Assembly (NCBI GenBank): GCA_945861155.1
Contig: CAMATN010000017.1
Location: forward strand, 1 to 53,606
Length of the DNA: 53,606 nucleotides
From: Rhizobium sp. Q54
GTDB lineage: Bacteria; Pseudomonadota; Alphaproteobacteria; ATCC43930; CGMCC-115725
Direction of reading: 5' to 3'
The translations under genes were made by a program, and so were the position numbers. Below the pieces are notes generated by a model that saw only the letters and a program-made list of their open reading frames with translations, made no database searches and was not told the origin of the DNA. Every line of letters starts with the position of its first letter. Positions within the stretch are counted from its first letter, which is position 1. Positions 1 to 7,631 of the stretch are shown piece by piece.

Positions 1-2
1 AC

Positions 3-164
3 ACGGATGATACAATGCTGTCTGGCACACACAATATGCCCGGTCCCAAGACCGGCACGATGAGCAATGAGGTCATGCCCTCGCGCAGCCCTGATTGCTC
101 GCCCGCGGCACTGGCTAATATGCCGATCGAGCACCGCCAAGCGTGCGCGCAAAGAACCCGATAA
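3..164 (+). CDS. C-terminal end of an unidentified protein (cut by window start)
   Basis: An open frame runs in from the window edge and stops with TAA at 162-164, giving about 53 residues. The tail contains several Met and Pro residues and the short motif PDCSPAALANMP. I do not recognise the family. The next gene encodes a Met-rich periplasmic protein, so a metal-related role is possible but unsupported. The frame could also be chance. Confidence 0.25.
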   Translation, partial: TDDTMLSGTHNMPGPKTGTMSNEVMPSRSPDCSPAALANMPIEHRQACAQRTR

Positions 165-199
165 AAGGGAGCCCTTGAGCGCGCAAGTCTCGCCTTTAT

Positions 200-261
200 T
201 TCCTCCTAGGAATTGTGGAGAGGAGGATAACCTCTGCGGCAGGAGCGCTGGCCTGTTATCC
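200..261. other. Inverted-repeat region ahead of the Met-rich gene
   Basis: GGATAAC (225-231) and GTTATCC (255-261) form a perfect 7-bp inverted repeat around a 23-nt loop. Just upstream, TCCTCC and GGAGGA are complementary as well. It could be an operator or a transcript hairpin. The rest of 165-469 shows no gene. Confidence 0.25.
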
Positions 262-469
262 TGGCCGTGCACCTCCTGAATCATCCTATGACGGCCGTCC
301 CCATGATGGCATGGATATACCCAGGTTCGTAGCGTCGGCGGGTGGTCTTCGTTGAGACTGCGATCGAGGGAACAACATTACGAACATTGGCTCCTAATCG
401 TTAGCATGGAGCCGCTCCTAAGATGCCGGCACCCGGGGGCGGTGCTGCTCCACAGAAAGGCCCAACAGT

Positions 470-982
470 ATGGCAAGACACATTTCGACCGTCGTCGTGG
501 GCGTGCTCTCGGTGCTCGTGCCACTGTTGCCGGGTGGGGCCGTGGCGGAAGAGCCTCGTCACCCACTTCGCTTCGCCATGATGGACATGATGCCGATGGG
601 CGCGACCGCGATGCCTGGTATGCCAGCCGCGCCCAGTGTCCAACCGGCGCCTGCCGCGGGGGGAATGGGTGATGACCGAATGCGCATGGGCGGGCTCATG
701 CAGCCCACGATGCCGATGGGCGCGACCGCGATGCCTGGTACGCCAACCGCGCCCAGTGTCCAACCGGCGCCTGCCGCGGGTGGCATGGGCGATGACCGAA
801 TGCGCATGGGCGGCGCCATGCCGGGGCAGGCTCAGGCCCCGATGCCGCCCGGCCAAGCACAGCCGGCGCCGATGGCCATGTGCCCCATGTGTACAATGAT
901 GATGCAGAATATGGCGCGCCCGGGCGCGGCGTCCGGAACGGGTGCGACGAGCGGCGAACAGCCCGGGTCAAGCGCGCCTTGA
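470..982 (+). CDS. Met/Pro-rich periplasmic protein, probable copper/silver binding
   Basis: A 170-residue protein with an N-terminal signal peptide (basic MARH, hydrophobic VVVGVLSVLVPLL, cleavage near AVA-EE). The mature part is almost entirely Met, Pro, Gly and Ala, with runs such as MMDMMPMG and MGDDRMRMGG. It ends near a CPMCTMMM motif that puts two Cys and a Met triplet together, a typical soft-metal ligand set. Two in-frame copies of a 120-bp unit make up the middle. No catalytic domain is visible, so I infer a periplasmic Cu(I)/Ag(I) sponge or chaperone. A cusA scrap lies next to it on the other strand, in line with a former copper locus. AAAGG lies about 11 nt before the ATG. Confidence 0.65.
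   Translation: MARHISTVVVGVLSVLVPLLPGGAVAEEPRHPLRFAMMDMMPMGATAMPGMPAAPSVQPAPAAGGMGDDRMRMGGLMQPTMPMGATAMPGTPTAPSVQPAPAAGGMGDDRMRMGGAMPGQAQAPMPPGQAQPAPMAMCPMCTMMMQNMARPGAASGTGATSGEQPGSSAP
591..814 (+). repeat. Tandem repeat (about 2 x 104 bp, period 120) inside the Met-rich gene
   Basis: The block starting TGCCGATGGGCGCGACCGCG at 591 recurs at 711 with only scattered differences. Because 120 is a multiple of three, the protein repeat stays in frame, doubling the Met-rich segment. Confidence 0.85.
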
Positions 983-1125
983 TCGGCATCGTCCAGGCGT
1001 TGTTGATGCCGGGGAGCCGCAGCTCCTTGTCCATCTCGGCCACCAGCGAGTCGACCGTGACGCCCGTGCGCCATTCGCTCTCGGGCTTCAGGTTGATGAT
1101 GGTCTCGAACATCTCGAGCGGCCCG
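978..1125 (-). pseudogene. Fragment of a CusA-type RND copper/silver pump gene
   Basis: The minus strand encodes about 49 residues with the blocks PLEMFETIINLKPESEW and RLPGINNAWTMPIKAR. These match the periplasmic region of CusA-type heavy-metal RND pumps, where MFET..LKP..QW and LPG..N.W..PI are conserved. Reading on either side diverges at once from the family, so this is a short leftover and not a gene. It is unlike the intact pump at 7.6 kb, which has GLNQTDTYLL at this place. Confidence 0.65.
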
Positions 1126-1563
1126 GGCGCGCGGCGACCGCGACCGACCCGGCGGCACCCGCACCCGCGAGGATCTCGCCGAGCTAAAGGAGAGCATCGC
1201 TGCCGAGTTTCTGGAGCGGTCTGCCGCCTAAAAAGGCTCCCAAGCAGCAAGCCCCCCGCTGACCAATCAGCCGAATAGCGCCCAACTGCGCGGCGCATTG
1301 CCCACCAGCAGTCCGAAATCCGTGACCCTCTCGGCCCGTTTCCGTGACCTCCTTCCGTCCGCGAGGCGTCCAAAATCCGTTTGCCGTTAAAAGCGTCGCG
1401 GTAGTGACGCATGAGCCGGTCAATCCTTGACGAGCACCGCGGAATGGTCGCTCAGCGAGACACGCAGATCCGCCGCGGCATCAATGTTTTATTTGCACCA
1501 TACTTTGAGGAGTTGACAAACCCGGAAGGTCCGGCACCGGCATTCTCGGTCGCCAACCTGGCG
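1126..1563. other. No recognisable gene
   Basis: Only short frames that look non-coding are present. This is probably junction debris between the cusA fragment and the next gene. Confidence 0.4.
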
Positions 1564-2622
1564 TCAACTCGATCGCGAGATCGCTTGTCCGCTCGGCTCT
1601 TGATGCCAGCCGAAGACTACGGGTGCGAATTCGAAGCTTCGCTTCCAGGCAAGCAGTCCGTCGTTCCCATGTTCAATGGCGCCATAGAGAAAATAGCGGA
1701 TTCCATTGACCCGCGGATCTTGGCGGGCGAGCAGCCATTCCATAATGTCATGGAACAGCAACTTCATTACGTGCCTGGAAAGAAAATCGCCGTGGCCCAT
1801 GATAATCCGCGGCCGAATGATGTTACCTACCCGCTTCAGAAAGACGTAGCCGACCAGGCGTTCCGGGTATCTGATGCCACTCTCCCCGGTAACGCCTTCC
1901 TTGATGAAGACACCCCAACAAATCGACCAATGATAGCAGCAGGGAGAAGGGGGAGGTTCCGGGAAGATCACGCCGCGGCCGACTTCCGAGGCGGTCAGTT
2001 TTAGGTAACGAGCGACATCGGCGACGGTAATGCCGTCTTCGAAGTCTGTAGGAGTTCGCCTGAAAAAGGCTGCGTACACCGGTCCGGATCGGTACCGCTT
2101 CGACGTTTCGATCTCAAAGCACTGGCGCTGGTACAAACCGCGAAAAATCCTTTTCGAATAAAATCCGTGTGCTCGCGCTTTTTTGATCTGTTTGATAATG
2201 CCTTTGTTGGAATGCCGTCTTAGTTTCTTCAGGTACGAGGAAAAATCCGGATAATCACCGAGATCGATAACGCAGGGGACGCCATGCCAAAGATCAGAAA
2301 CACGCAGTAAGCCAGGTTCGCCTCGGAACAGAAATCTCGCCAGTTCGCGACGCCGTTCATCGACCAGGCCGTCACAGCCCGAAATACATTCAGTCGTTGG
2401 CGATCGCAGGTCGACCGCGGCACAGGTGAGGTGGGCCGGGCTCTCTATGCCGCAGATAGCCAAGCGACGGCGTTTGCGTGTCGCAAACAGCAGCCGGTCC
2501 ACGCCAAGCTGAGCCCGCCTGAGAAGATGCTCGGCGGTATCCGATCCAATCATAAGCGCAAAGTCGAGATCGAGGTGATGACGCGGCATCGCCGACTGAG
2601 TGTCAATCCAGGCCTCTAACAT
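1564..2622 (-). CDS. FemAB/GNAT-like acyltransferase family protein, function unknown
   Basis: A 352-residue protein. The middle has YLKKLRRHSNKGIIKQIKKA, a basic stretch like those in FemAB/GNAT-type proteins of proteobacteria. The C-terminal half has ERLVGYVFLKRVGN, IIMGHGDFL and IRYFLYGAIEHG, with alternating strands and turns expected of an acetyltransferase fold. I infer a soluble aminoacyl- or acyl-transferase-like protein of unknown substrate. G+C is lower than in the metal genes that follow, which suggests separate acquisition. It stands alone, transcribed away from the DMT exporter. Confidence 0.5.
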   Translation of the reverse strand: MLEAWIDTQSAMPRHHLDLDFALMIGSDTAEHLLRRAQLGVDRLLFATRKRRRLAICGIESPAHLTCAAVDLRSPTTECISGCDGLVDERRRELARFLFRGEPGLLRVSDLWHGVPCVIDLGDYPDFSSYLKKLRRHSNKGIIKQIKKARAHGFYSKRIFRGLYQRQCFEIETSKRYRSGPVYAAFFRRTPTDFEDGITVADVARYLKLTASEVGRGVIFPEPPPSPCCYHWSICWGVFIKEGVTGESGIRYPERLVGYVFLKRVGNIIRPRIIMGHGDFLSRHVMKLLFHDIMEWLLARQDPRVNGIRYFLYGAIEHGNDGLLAWKRSFEFAPVVFGWHQEPSGQAISRSS

Positions 2623-3041
2623 TCCGCTAAAGGAAACTCAATGCATATTAAGATCAAAAACGCTCTTTCAGCATGTGTGGTTGGAAGCCGGACATGACCT
2701 CGGATACAAACCGGGCCAGCAACCGTTAGCCCATCCCGCAGGCCTTATCGCCGGAATGTGCGCCTCCAAGACGCGACCCTCCCGCCAGGCATCGGCGGCA
2801 TTTCGGAGAAATGGTCAATTCAAAGCGCTCCGATTAGCTGAGCTGGAGGCCCGAAAAGAACCCGCGGAGCGCATCCGGCTCGATTGGACAACAAACGCAA
2901 GCAACCTTCTCTGCCAGCCACGGCTTTTCGAAGCCGGTTTTTCACTCCTTCACTCGCATATCATGACGACGCGCTCAGGCTTGCCGGGTCGGGATTGCGG
3001 CGCTGGCGGGAAGAAACAATGAAGCATTAAATAAAGAGGAC
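2623..3041. other. Intergenic region, no gene recognised
   Basis: A plus-strand frame covers most of it but has no family resemblance or plausible start. It probably holds the promoters of the flanking divergent genes. Confidence 0.4.
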
Positions 3042-4118
3042 ATGCATCTGCTCGGCCACCCACTAATAGTCGCGCCTGGGATTCTGTTCGCGCTGTTGTC
3101 GGCTCTGTTGTTCGGGGCGAGCACGCCATTGGCCAAATTGCTGCTCGGCGCGATCGATCCCTGGATGCTGGCCGGTCTGCTGTATCTAGGCTCCGGGGTG
3201 GGCTTGGGCGCGTTGCGCCTCGGGCGTCGTCTGGCCGGCTACCCCGCGGCAGAAGCGCCGCTGCGCCGCGCGGATCTGCCCTGGCTCGCCGGCGTCGTGC
3301 TTGCCGGCGGCGCCGTCGCCCCAGTGCTGTTGATGACGGGGCTGACGCGCACACCCGCCTCGGCAGGCGCCTTGCTGCTCAACCTCGAAGGGCTGGCGAC
3401 CATGGGCATCGCCTGGCTGGTGTTCCGGGAGAACGTCGATGGCCGGCTGCTGCTCGGGGCGTTCGCCATCCTGCTCGGCGCGATTCTGCTCTCCTGGCAG
3501 GAAGGCGGAGGCGCCTTGGGGTTCGGCTGGGGCGCGTTCGCCATCGCCGGCGCATGCGTGGCCTGGGGAATCGACAACAACCTGACTGGCAAGCTGTCCT
3601 CCGCCGATCCGGTGCAGATCGCTATGGTGAAAGGGCTGGCCGCTGGAGGGGTAAACATCGGCCTTGCGCTGTTTCAGGGCAGCGCACTGCCGACCTGGCC
3701 GGCATTCCTCGGCGCCGGGGCGGTAGGTTTTTTCGGGTACGGGCTCAGCCTGGTGCTGTTCGTGCTGGCGTTGCGCCATCTCGGTACGGCGCGCACGGGG
3801 GCGTATTTCTCGACGGCGCCTTTCGTGGGGGCGCTCCTCGCGATCGTGATCTTCGGCGAGGCGGTCACACCGGGCCTGCTCGCCGCGGCGGCGCTGATGA
3901 GCCTTGGCGTCTACCTGCATCTTACCGAGCGGCACGAGCACGAGCACCGGCACGGCGCGCTGGATCACGAGCATCGGCACGTGCACGACGAGCATCACCA
4001 ACATGCGCATAGCCCCGGTGACCCGGCCGGCGAACCGCATACGCACCCGCATCGCCACACGCCGATGATGCACAAACATCCGCACTATCCGGACCTGCAT
4101 CACCGGCATCCGCATTGA
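3042..4118 (+). CDS. EamA/DMT-family exporter with His-rich cytoplasmic tail
   Basis: A 358-residue inner-membrane protein with about ten hydrophobic helices in two EamA repeats (for example ILFALLSALLFGASTPLAKLLL near the N-terminus and GAYFSTAPFVGALLAIVIFGE in the second repeat). After the last helix (YLHL, near residue 293) comes a roughly 60-residue tail dominated by His (HEHEHRH, HEHRHVHDEHHQHAH, HPHRH, HHRHPH). Such tails are known in Ni, Co and Zn transporters. Placed directly before a metal-efflux operon and a CsoR/RcnR-type operator, it is likely a divalent-metal exporter, perhaps Ni/Co. AGAGG lies 4 nt before the ATG. Confidence 0.8.
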   Translation: MHLLGHPLIVAPGILFALLSALLFGASTPLAKLLLGAIDPWMLAGLLYLGSGVGLGALRLGRRLAGYPAAEAPLRRADLPWLAGVVLAGGAVAPVLLMTGLTRTPASAGALLLNLEGLATMGIAWLVFRENVDGRLLLGAFAILLGAILLSWQEGGGALGFGWGAFAIAGACVAWGIDNNLTGKLSSADPVQIAMVKGLAAGGVNIGLALFQGSALPTWPAFLGAGAVGFFGYGLSLVLFVLALRHLGTARTGAYFSTAPFVGALLAIVIFGEAVTPGLLAAAALMSLGVYLHLTERHEHEHRHGALDHEHRHVHDEHHQHAHSPGDPAGEPHTHPHRHTPMMHKHPHYPDLHHRHPH

Positions 4119-4188
4119 TGAGGGCCTGACAGGCTAACCCGGTCGGATCGCTGCGGAACTCTCTGGCGCGAGAGGGCACAAGTCATCT

Positions 4189-4210
4189 ATCCTATCCCCC
4201 TCGATAGGAT
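4189..4210. promoter_or_regulatory. Palindromic operator 1, CsoR/RcnR type
   Basis: A perfect inverted repeat, ATCCTATC (4189-4196) and GATAGGAT (4203-4210), flanks a C-rich spacer CCCCTC. A/T-rich arms around a C or G tract are the operator form of the RcnR/FrmR/CsoR family. A related site precedes the regulator gene at 6147-6165. Confidence 0.6.
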
Positions 4211-4219
4211 TCGTTTTTC

Positions 4220-4290
4220 ATGTCGTCGCTCCTACCCGTGCATCGGATCAAAGCGCACCGAAGGGCATCTGTGCACGATCCTGCGTGGGC
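4220..4290 (+). pseudogene. Decayed second copy of the CsoR/RcnR-type regulator
   Basis: ATGTCG at 4220 starts 10 bp after operator 1. A shifted frame soon reads KRTEGHLCTIL, matching KRAEGHLRKII of the intact regulator at 6177, and the nucleotides align well through GAAGGGCATCTG. Similarity then fades. It appears to be a duplicated operator-plus-regulator unit that lost its reading frame. Confidence 0.55.
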
Positions 4291-4616
4291 TTGGCACAAC
4301 AGCACCGAATCGCGCCGCCGATATGGGTGCGCCGGACAACGTGAGCGTGGCGTTCTTTCTGCTCGCCATGAGTAGCCCCCGGACAGATAATAAGGTCCGG
4401 CTCCCGCGTGACCGCGAGCTTCAGACCATTTCGCCCCTGCATCGGCGCCTCGCTCTGCGTCGGCAGGCTCAACGCCCCAAAGCGCCGCCCCATCCATCTA
4501 CGACTGCCTAACGTCGATGACCTCAATCGCAAGGCCTTCGAAAGAAAGCTTGCGGTTAGATTCTATGACAGGCCAACGCCGTCGCTGCCGACTCAATGAC
4601 CTAGATCGGAATTATC
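4291..4616. other. No recognisable gene
   Basis: This stretch probably continues the decayed regulator copy and carries the leader of the downstream operon. No family match could be seen in either strand. Confidence 0.35.
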
Positions 4617-5348
4617 ATGCAAGGTAACGAGGGCCTGCCGGGCTTGCCTTGTGCGCGCTGGCGGTCCGCCCTTCCTATTCTTCTGCTAGCCATCCTGATT
4701 TTTCCGTTATTCGGTGGGACGACCCTCGCCCATGGCGTGGCCGAGGGCGACAAGGGGTATATCCAGGAGATCACGGGCATTCATCTCCTGCCCTTCGTCT
4801 ATCTCGGCGCCAAGCACATGGTAACCGGATACGACCACCTCCTATTCCTGTTCGGCGTGATCTTCTTCCTTTACCGGATGAAGCATGTCGGCACTTATGT
4901 GAGCCTGTTCGCGCTCGGTCACTCCACAACCATGCTGTTCGGTGTCTATTTCAACGTCGGGATCGATAGCTACATCATCGACGCCATCATCGGCTTGTCG
5001 GTCGTCTACAAGGCACTCGACAATATGGGCGCCTTCCAGAGATGGCTTGGCTTCCAGCCGAACAATAAGGTTGCGACTTTGATCTTTGGCTTCTTTCATG
5101 GCTTCGGCCTGTCAACCAAGATCATCGAATACAACATCTCGCCCCACGGGCTTGTGCCCAACCTCTTGGCCTTCAATGTCGGTGTCGAAATCGGTCAGAT
5201 TCTGGCGCTCGCCGCGATTCTTATCGTGATGGGCTATTGGCGCCGGACCGATAGCTTCTGGCGCCACGCCTACACTGCAAACACCGTCTTGATGACCGCC
5301 GGGTTCGTGCTGATCGGATATCAGCTCACCGGCTGGATCGTTTCCTGA
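4617..5348 (+). CDS. HupE/UreJ_2-family membrane protein
   Basis: A 243-residue protein with a signal-like N-terminus and six or seven membrane segments. KHMVTGYDHLLFLFGVIFF carries the His and Asp pattern typical of HupE/UreJ_2 proteins, and FFHGFGLST and FNVGVEIGQ are further conserved spots. HupE and UreJ relatives are linked to Ni/Co movement. Copies without hydrogenase genes often lead RND metal-efflux operons, as here. It is the first gene of the operon running to 12.45 kb, 23 nt before the anchor protein. Confidence 0.8.
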   Translation: MQGNEGLPGLPCARWRSALPILLLAILIFPLFGGTTLAHGVAEGDKGYIQEITGIHLLPFVYLGAKHMVTGYDHLLFLFGVIFFLYRMKHVGTYVSLFALGHSTTMLFGVYFNVGIDSYIIDAIIGLSVVYKALDNMGAFQRWLGFQPNNKVATLIFGFFHGFGLSTKIIEYNISPHGLVPNLLAFNVGVEIGQILALAAILIVMGYWRRTDSFWRHAYTANTVLMTAGFVLIGYQLTGWIVS

Positions 5349-5371
5349 ATTTCCACGAAAGGGCTCCTCTC

Positions 5372-6028
5372 GTGTACAACACTGACATCCCGACCCGCGC
5401 CGAGCTGCCGTCATCGAAACAGCTTCTCCGTTCCACCATCCTCGCCATCCTGGCCGCAATTGCGATCCTCGTCGCCATCGTCCTGCCTGCCGAATATGCC
5501 ATCGACCCGACCGGGATTGGACGCGCTCTCGGTCTCGCGGAGATGGGCGAAATCAAGGCCCAACTCGCCGACGAGGCGGAACGCGATCGTGCTCGGGACC
5601 AGCAGGGCGGGGCTCCGGCCGTGGTCCCGTCGCGGGACCAACGCTCCAGCCTGCTCGGCAGCGTCGTTGCCCGGTTGGTGATCGGACCGGCTGCCGCGCA
5701 GACCGCACCGTCGGGCCGCACGGATGAAATGACGATCACGCTAAAGCCGGGTGAAGGCACTGAGGTCAAGCTCGTGATGCGTAAGGGTGCGACGGTCGAC
5801 TTCGTCTGGACGGTCTCGGGCGGCGTCGTGAATTTCGATCTGCATGGTGATGGTGCCGGCCAGTCGACGAGCTACGAAAAGGGCCGCGGCGTGCCGGGGG
5901 CTGAAGGCGTGCTCAAAGCTGCTTTCGACGGAAATCACGGCTGGTTCTGGCGAAACCGGGGCCGCGCCGACGTGACAGTCACCCTACGCACCAACGGCAA
6001 CTACACCGAGATCAAGCGGATCCTCTGA
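5372..6028 (+). CDS. Membrane-anchored periplasmic protein of the RND metal-efflux operon
   Basis: A 218-residue protein starting at GTG with AAAGGGCTCC upstream. One membrane helix (residues about 23-42, ILAILAAIAILVAIVLPAEY) is followed by a periplasmic domain. The C-terminal part has TITLKPGEGTEVKLVMRKGA, FVWTVSGGVVNFDLHGD and GNHGWFWRNRG, a beta-rich fold with several His and Trp. Databases commonly label this family 'transmembrane anchor protein' and it accompanies HupE-like and CzcCBA genes. Its biochemical role is unknown; a periplasmic metal-binding partner of the pump is plausible. Confidence 0.7.
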   Translation: MYNTDIPTRAELPSSKQLLRSTILAILAAIAILVAIVLPAEYAIDPTGIGRALGLAEMGEIKAQLADEAERDRARDQQGGAPAVVPSRDQRSSLLGSVVARLVIGPAAAQTAPSGRTDEMTITLKPGEGTEVKLVMRKGATVDFVWTVSGGVVNFDLHGDGAGQSTSYEKGRGVPGAEGVLKAAFDGNHGWFWRNRGRADVTVTLRTNGNYTEIKRIL

Positions 6029-6146
6029 AAGCTTGGTGAGCTGCCGGAAGGCTCGCTCCGTTGCGTGGGCATTCGCATGGCTGGCGGGCCGCGGACGATC
6101 TTTCGCTGGAAAATCCTTAACAAGGCAAAGGTAGCGTGGTAAGGCG

Positions 6147-6165
6147 TATCCTCCTGGATAGGATA
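6147..6165. promoter_or_regulatory. Operator 2, overlapping the regulator's start region
   Basis: TATCCT (6147-6152) and AGGATA (6160-6165) form an imperfect inverted repeat. The right half, GATAGGAT, is identical to operator 1. It ends 11 bp before the likely ATG of the regulator, so autoregulation is expected. Confidence 0.5.
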
Positions 6166-6176
6166 TGGGCGTGCTC

Positions 6177-6446
6177 ATGTCGATGCTCCACCAATCGCAC
6201 CCGGATATCACAAACCGGCTCAAGCGCGCCGAAGGGCATCTGCGCAAGATCATCGCCATGATTGAGGAGGGGCGTTCTTGCTTGGATCTCGCTCAGCAGC
6301 TCCATGCGGTCGAGAAGGCCGTCTGCCAGGCTAAGAAGACGCTGATCCATGACCACATCGATCATTGCCTGGAACAGTCGGTCGAAGGCGGCGGGAATGC
6401 CCGGGCTTCGATCGATGAATTCAAGGCAATCACGAAATACCTGTGA
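6177..6446 (+). CDS. CsoR/RcnR/FrmR-family metal-sensing repressor
   Basis: An 89-residue all-helical DNA-binding protein (93 if started at 6165). Family motifs are clear: HPDITNRLKRAEGHLRKII, the sensor Cys in EGRSCLDLAQQL, and AKKTLIHDHIDHCLEQ with a His cluster in the second helix. A Cys plus His sites suits Ni/Co sensing as in RcnR or DmeR; Cu sensing as in CsoR would need Cys-His-Cys with different spacing. The ATG at 6177 is preferred because the 6165 ATG overlaps operator 2. It probably represses this operon, and perhaps the DMT exporter, until metal binds. Confidence 0.8.
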   Translation: MSMLHQSHPDITNRLKRAEGHLRKIIAMIEEGRSCLDLAQQLHAVEKAVCQAKKTLIHDHIDHCLEQSVEGGGNARASIDEFKAITKYL

Positions 6447-6485
6447 TCCTGGTGCCCGCGTCTCGTGAGTGACACCGCCCTCCGC

Positions 6486-7631
6486 ATGAAACCCGCTCGC
6501 GGCAGATGCATTCTCTCGAGAATTGCGATCATGCTGGTCCTCGGGACGGGGTTCCAGTTCTACGGCCTTCCGCCGCTCTTCGCCGCCGATACGATCGTCG
6601 TTCGACCCGAGCAGGCGCAGCTTGTCGGGATCGAGACCGCGCCGCTCGACGAACGAACCGCGCCGGCCGCGCTGCGCTTTCCGGCGCGAGTGGTGCTCCC
6701 CCTTCACCAGACGCGAATAGTGGGCGCGCCGGTGGCCGGGTGGGTTGTACGAACCGAAATCGAGGTGGACCAGCCGGTCCGCCACGGCCAGGTCCTGGCG
6801 GAAATCGAGGGTCCCGACGTCTCGCGCGCCCAAGCCGAATTCCTGCAAGCGGTGCAGCGGGAGCAGCTTTTGCGCGGTAGCGTGGCGCGCGAGCAAAAGC
6901 TGGCGCCCGATCAGCTCTTGCCGCAAAAGCAGATCCTCGCGACCCGCAACGAGCATGCGCAGGCGCAAGCCGCAGTCGCCGAGCGGCGTCAGGCGCTGCG
7001 GCTAATCGGGATGTCCGACCCTGAGATCGAAGCCATCGCGGCGAGCAGGTCTTTGCGCACCACCGTCGTCGTCACCGCCCCGATCGACGGCATGGTGCTC
7101 GATGTCAGTGTCGTGCCGGGCCAGAAGGTCGAGGTAATGGCGCCGCTCTACAAGCTCGCGCGCCTGTCGCCGCTCTGGGTCGAGCTGCAAGTTCCGCTCG
7201 CCCAGGCAGCACGCGTCGCCGAAGGGGACGAGGTGACGGTGGCCGGCTTTTCCGTGACAGCGCGAGTGGTCTCGCTCGCCAGCAGCGCCGATCCGGCCAC
7301 GCAATCCGTGACGGTGCGGGCGGAAACCGCCGACGCGCCGACCGGGCTGCGGCCTGGCCAGTTCGTAGAGGCGCGCGTGACAGTGCGAGCGAATGGCGAG
7401 CGACGATGGAATGTCCGGCCCGAGGCGGTCGTGCGGCGCGGCCCGGAGGCATTTCTGTTCGTCCAGACCGCGGAGGGGTTTCGTCCGGAATCGGTCACCG
7501 TGCATGAAGAAACGCCGGAGCTTACGGTGATCAGCGGGCCCTTCCAGGGCGGCGAGCGCATCGCGGTCCGGGGCCTCATCGCGCTCAAAGGTGCCTGGCA
7601 GGGCCTCGGCGGCGGACAAGCGAAAGAGTGA
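6486..7631 (+). CDS. RND efflux periplasmic adaptor (CzcB/CusB type)
   Basis: About 381 residues. The signal peptide (MKPARGR, then IAIMLVLGTGFQFYGL) precedes a barrel-sandwich hybrid half (RIVGAPVAGWVVRTEIEVD, GQVLAEIEGPD), a coiled-coil hairpin rich in Gln, Ala and Glu (AQAEFLQAVQREQLL to QAQAAVAERRQAL), the second lipoyl half (VTAPIDGMVLDVSVVPGQ), and beta-barrel and C-terminal domains. It links the inner-membrane pump to the outer-membrane channel. Its TGA overlaps the pump's ATG (TGATG), so translation is coupled. No His-rich N-terminus is present, unlike CzcB. Confidence 0.88.
   Translation: MKPARGRCILSRIAIMLVLGTGFQFYGLPPLFAADTIVVRPEQAQLVGIETAPLDERTAPAALRFPARVVLPLHQTRIVGAPVAGWVVRTEIEVDQPVRHGQVLAEIEGPDVSRAQAEFLQAVQREQLLRGSVAREQKLAPDQLLPQKQILATRNEHAQAQAAVAERRQALRLIGMSDPEIEAIAASRSLRTTVVVTAPIDGMVLDVSVVPGQKVEVMAPLYKLARLSPLWVELQVPLAQAARVAEGDEVTVAGFSVTARVVSLASSADPATQSVTVRAETADAPTGLRPGQFVEARVTVRANGERRWNVRPEAVVRRGPEAFLFVQTAEGFRPESVTVHEETPELTVISGPFQGGERIAVRGLIALKGAWQGLGGGQAKE

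Noticed and set aside
1..2000. Intact tRNA-Arg at the left island end
   Set aside because: I looked for the core around CGCGGGTTCGAGTCCCGC elsewhere in the window and saw none; the left end must lie outside.
2600..3022. Plus-strand frame before the DMT exporter
   Set aside because: No family, no ribosome site, overlaps the start of the minus-strand gene.
3042..3600. RhaT sugar transporter reading of the DMT gene
   Set aside because: His-rich tail and metal operon context fit metal export better.
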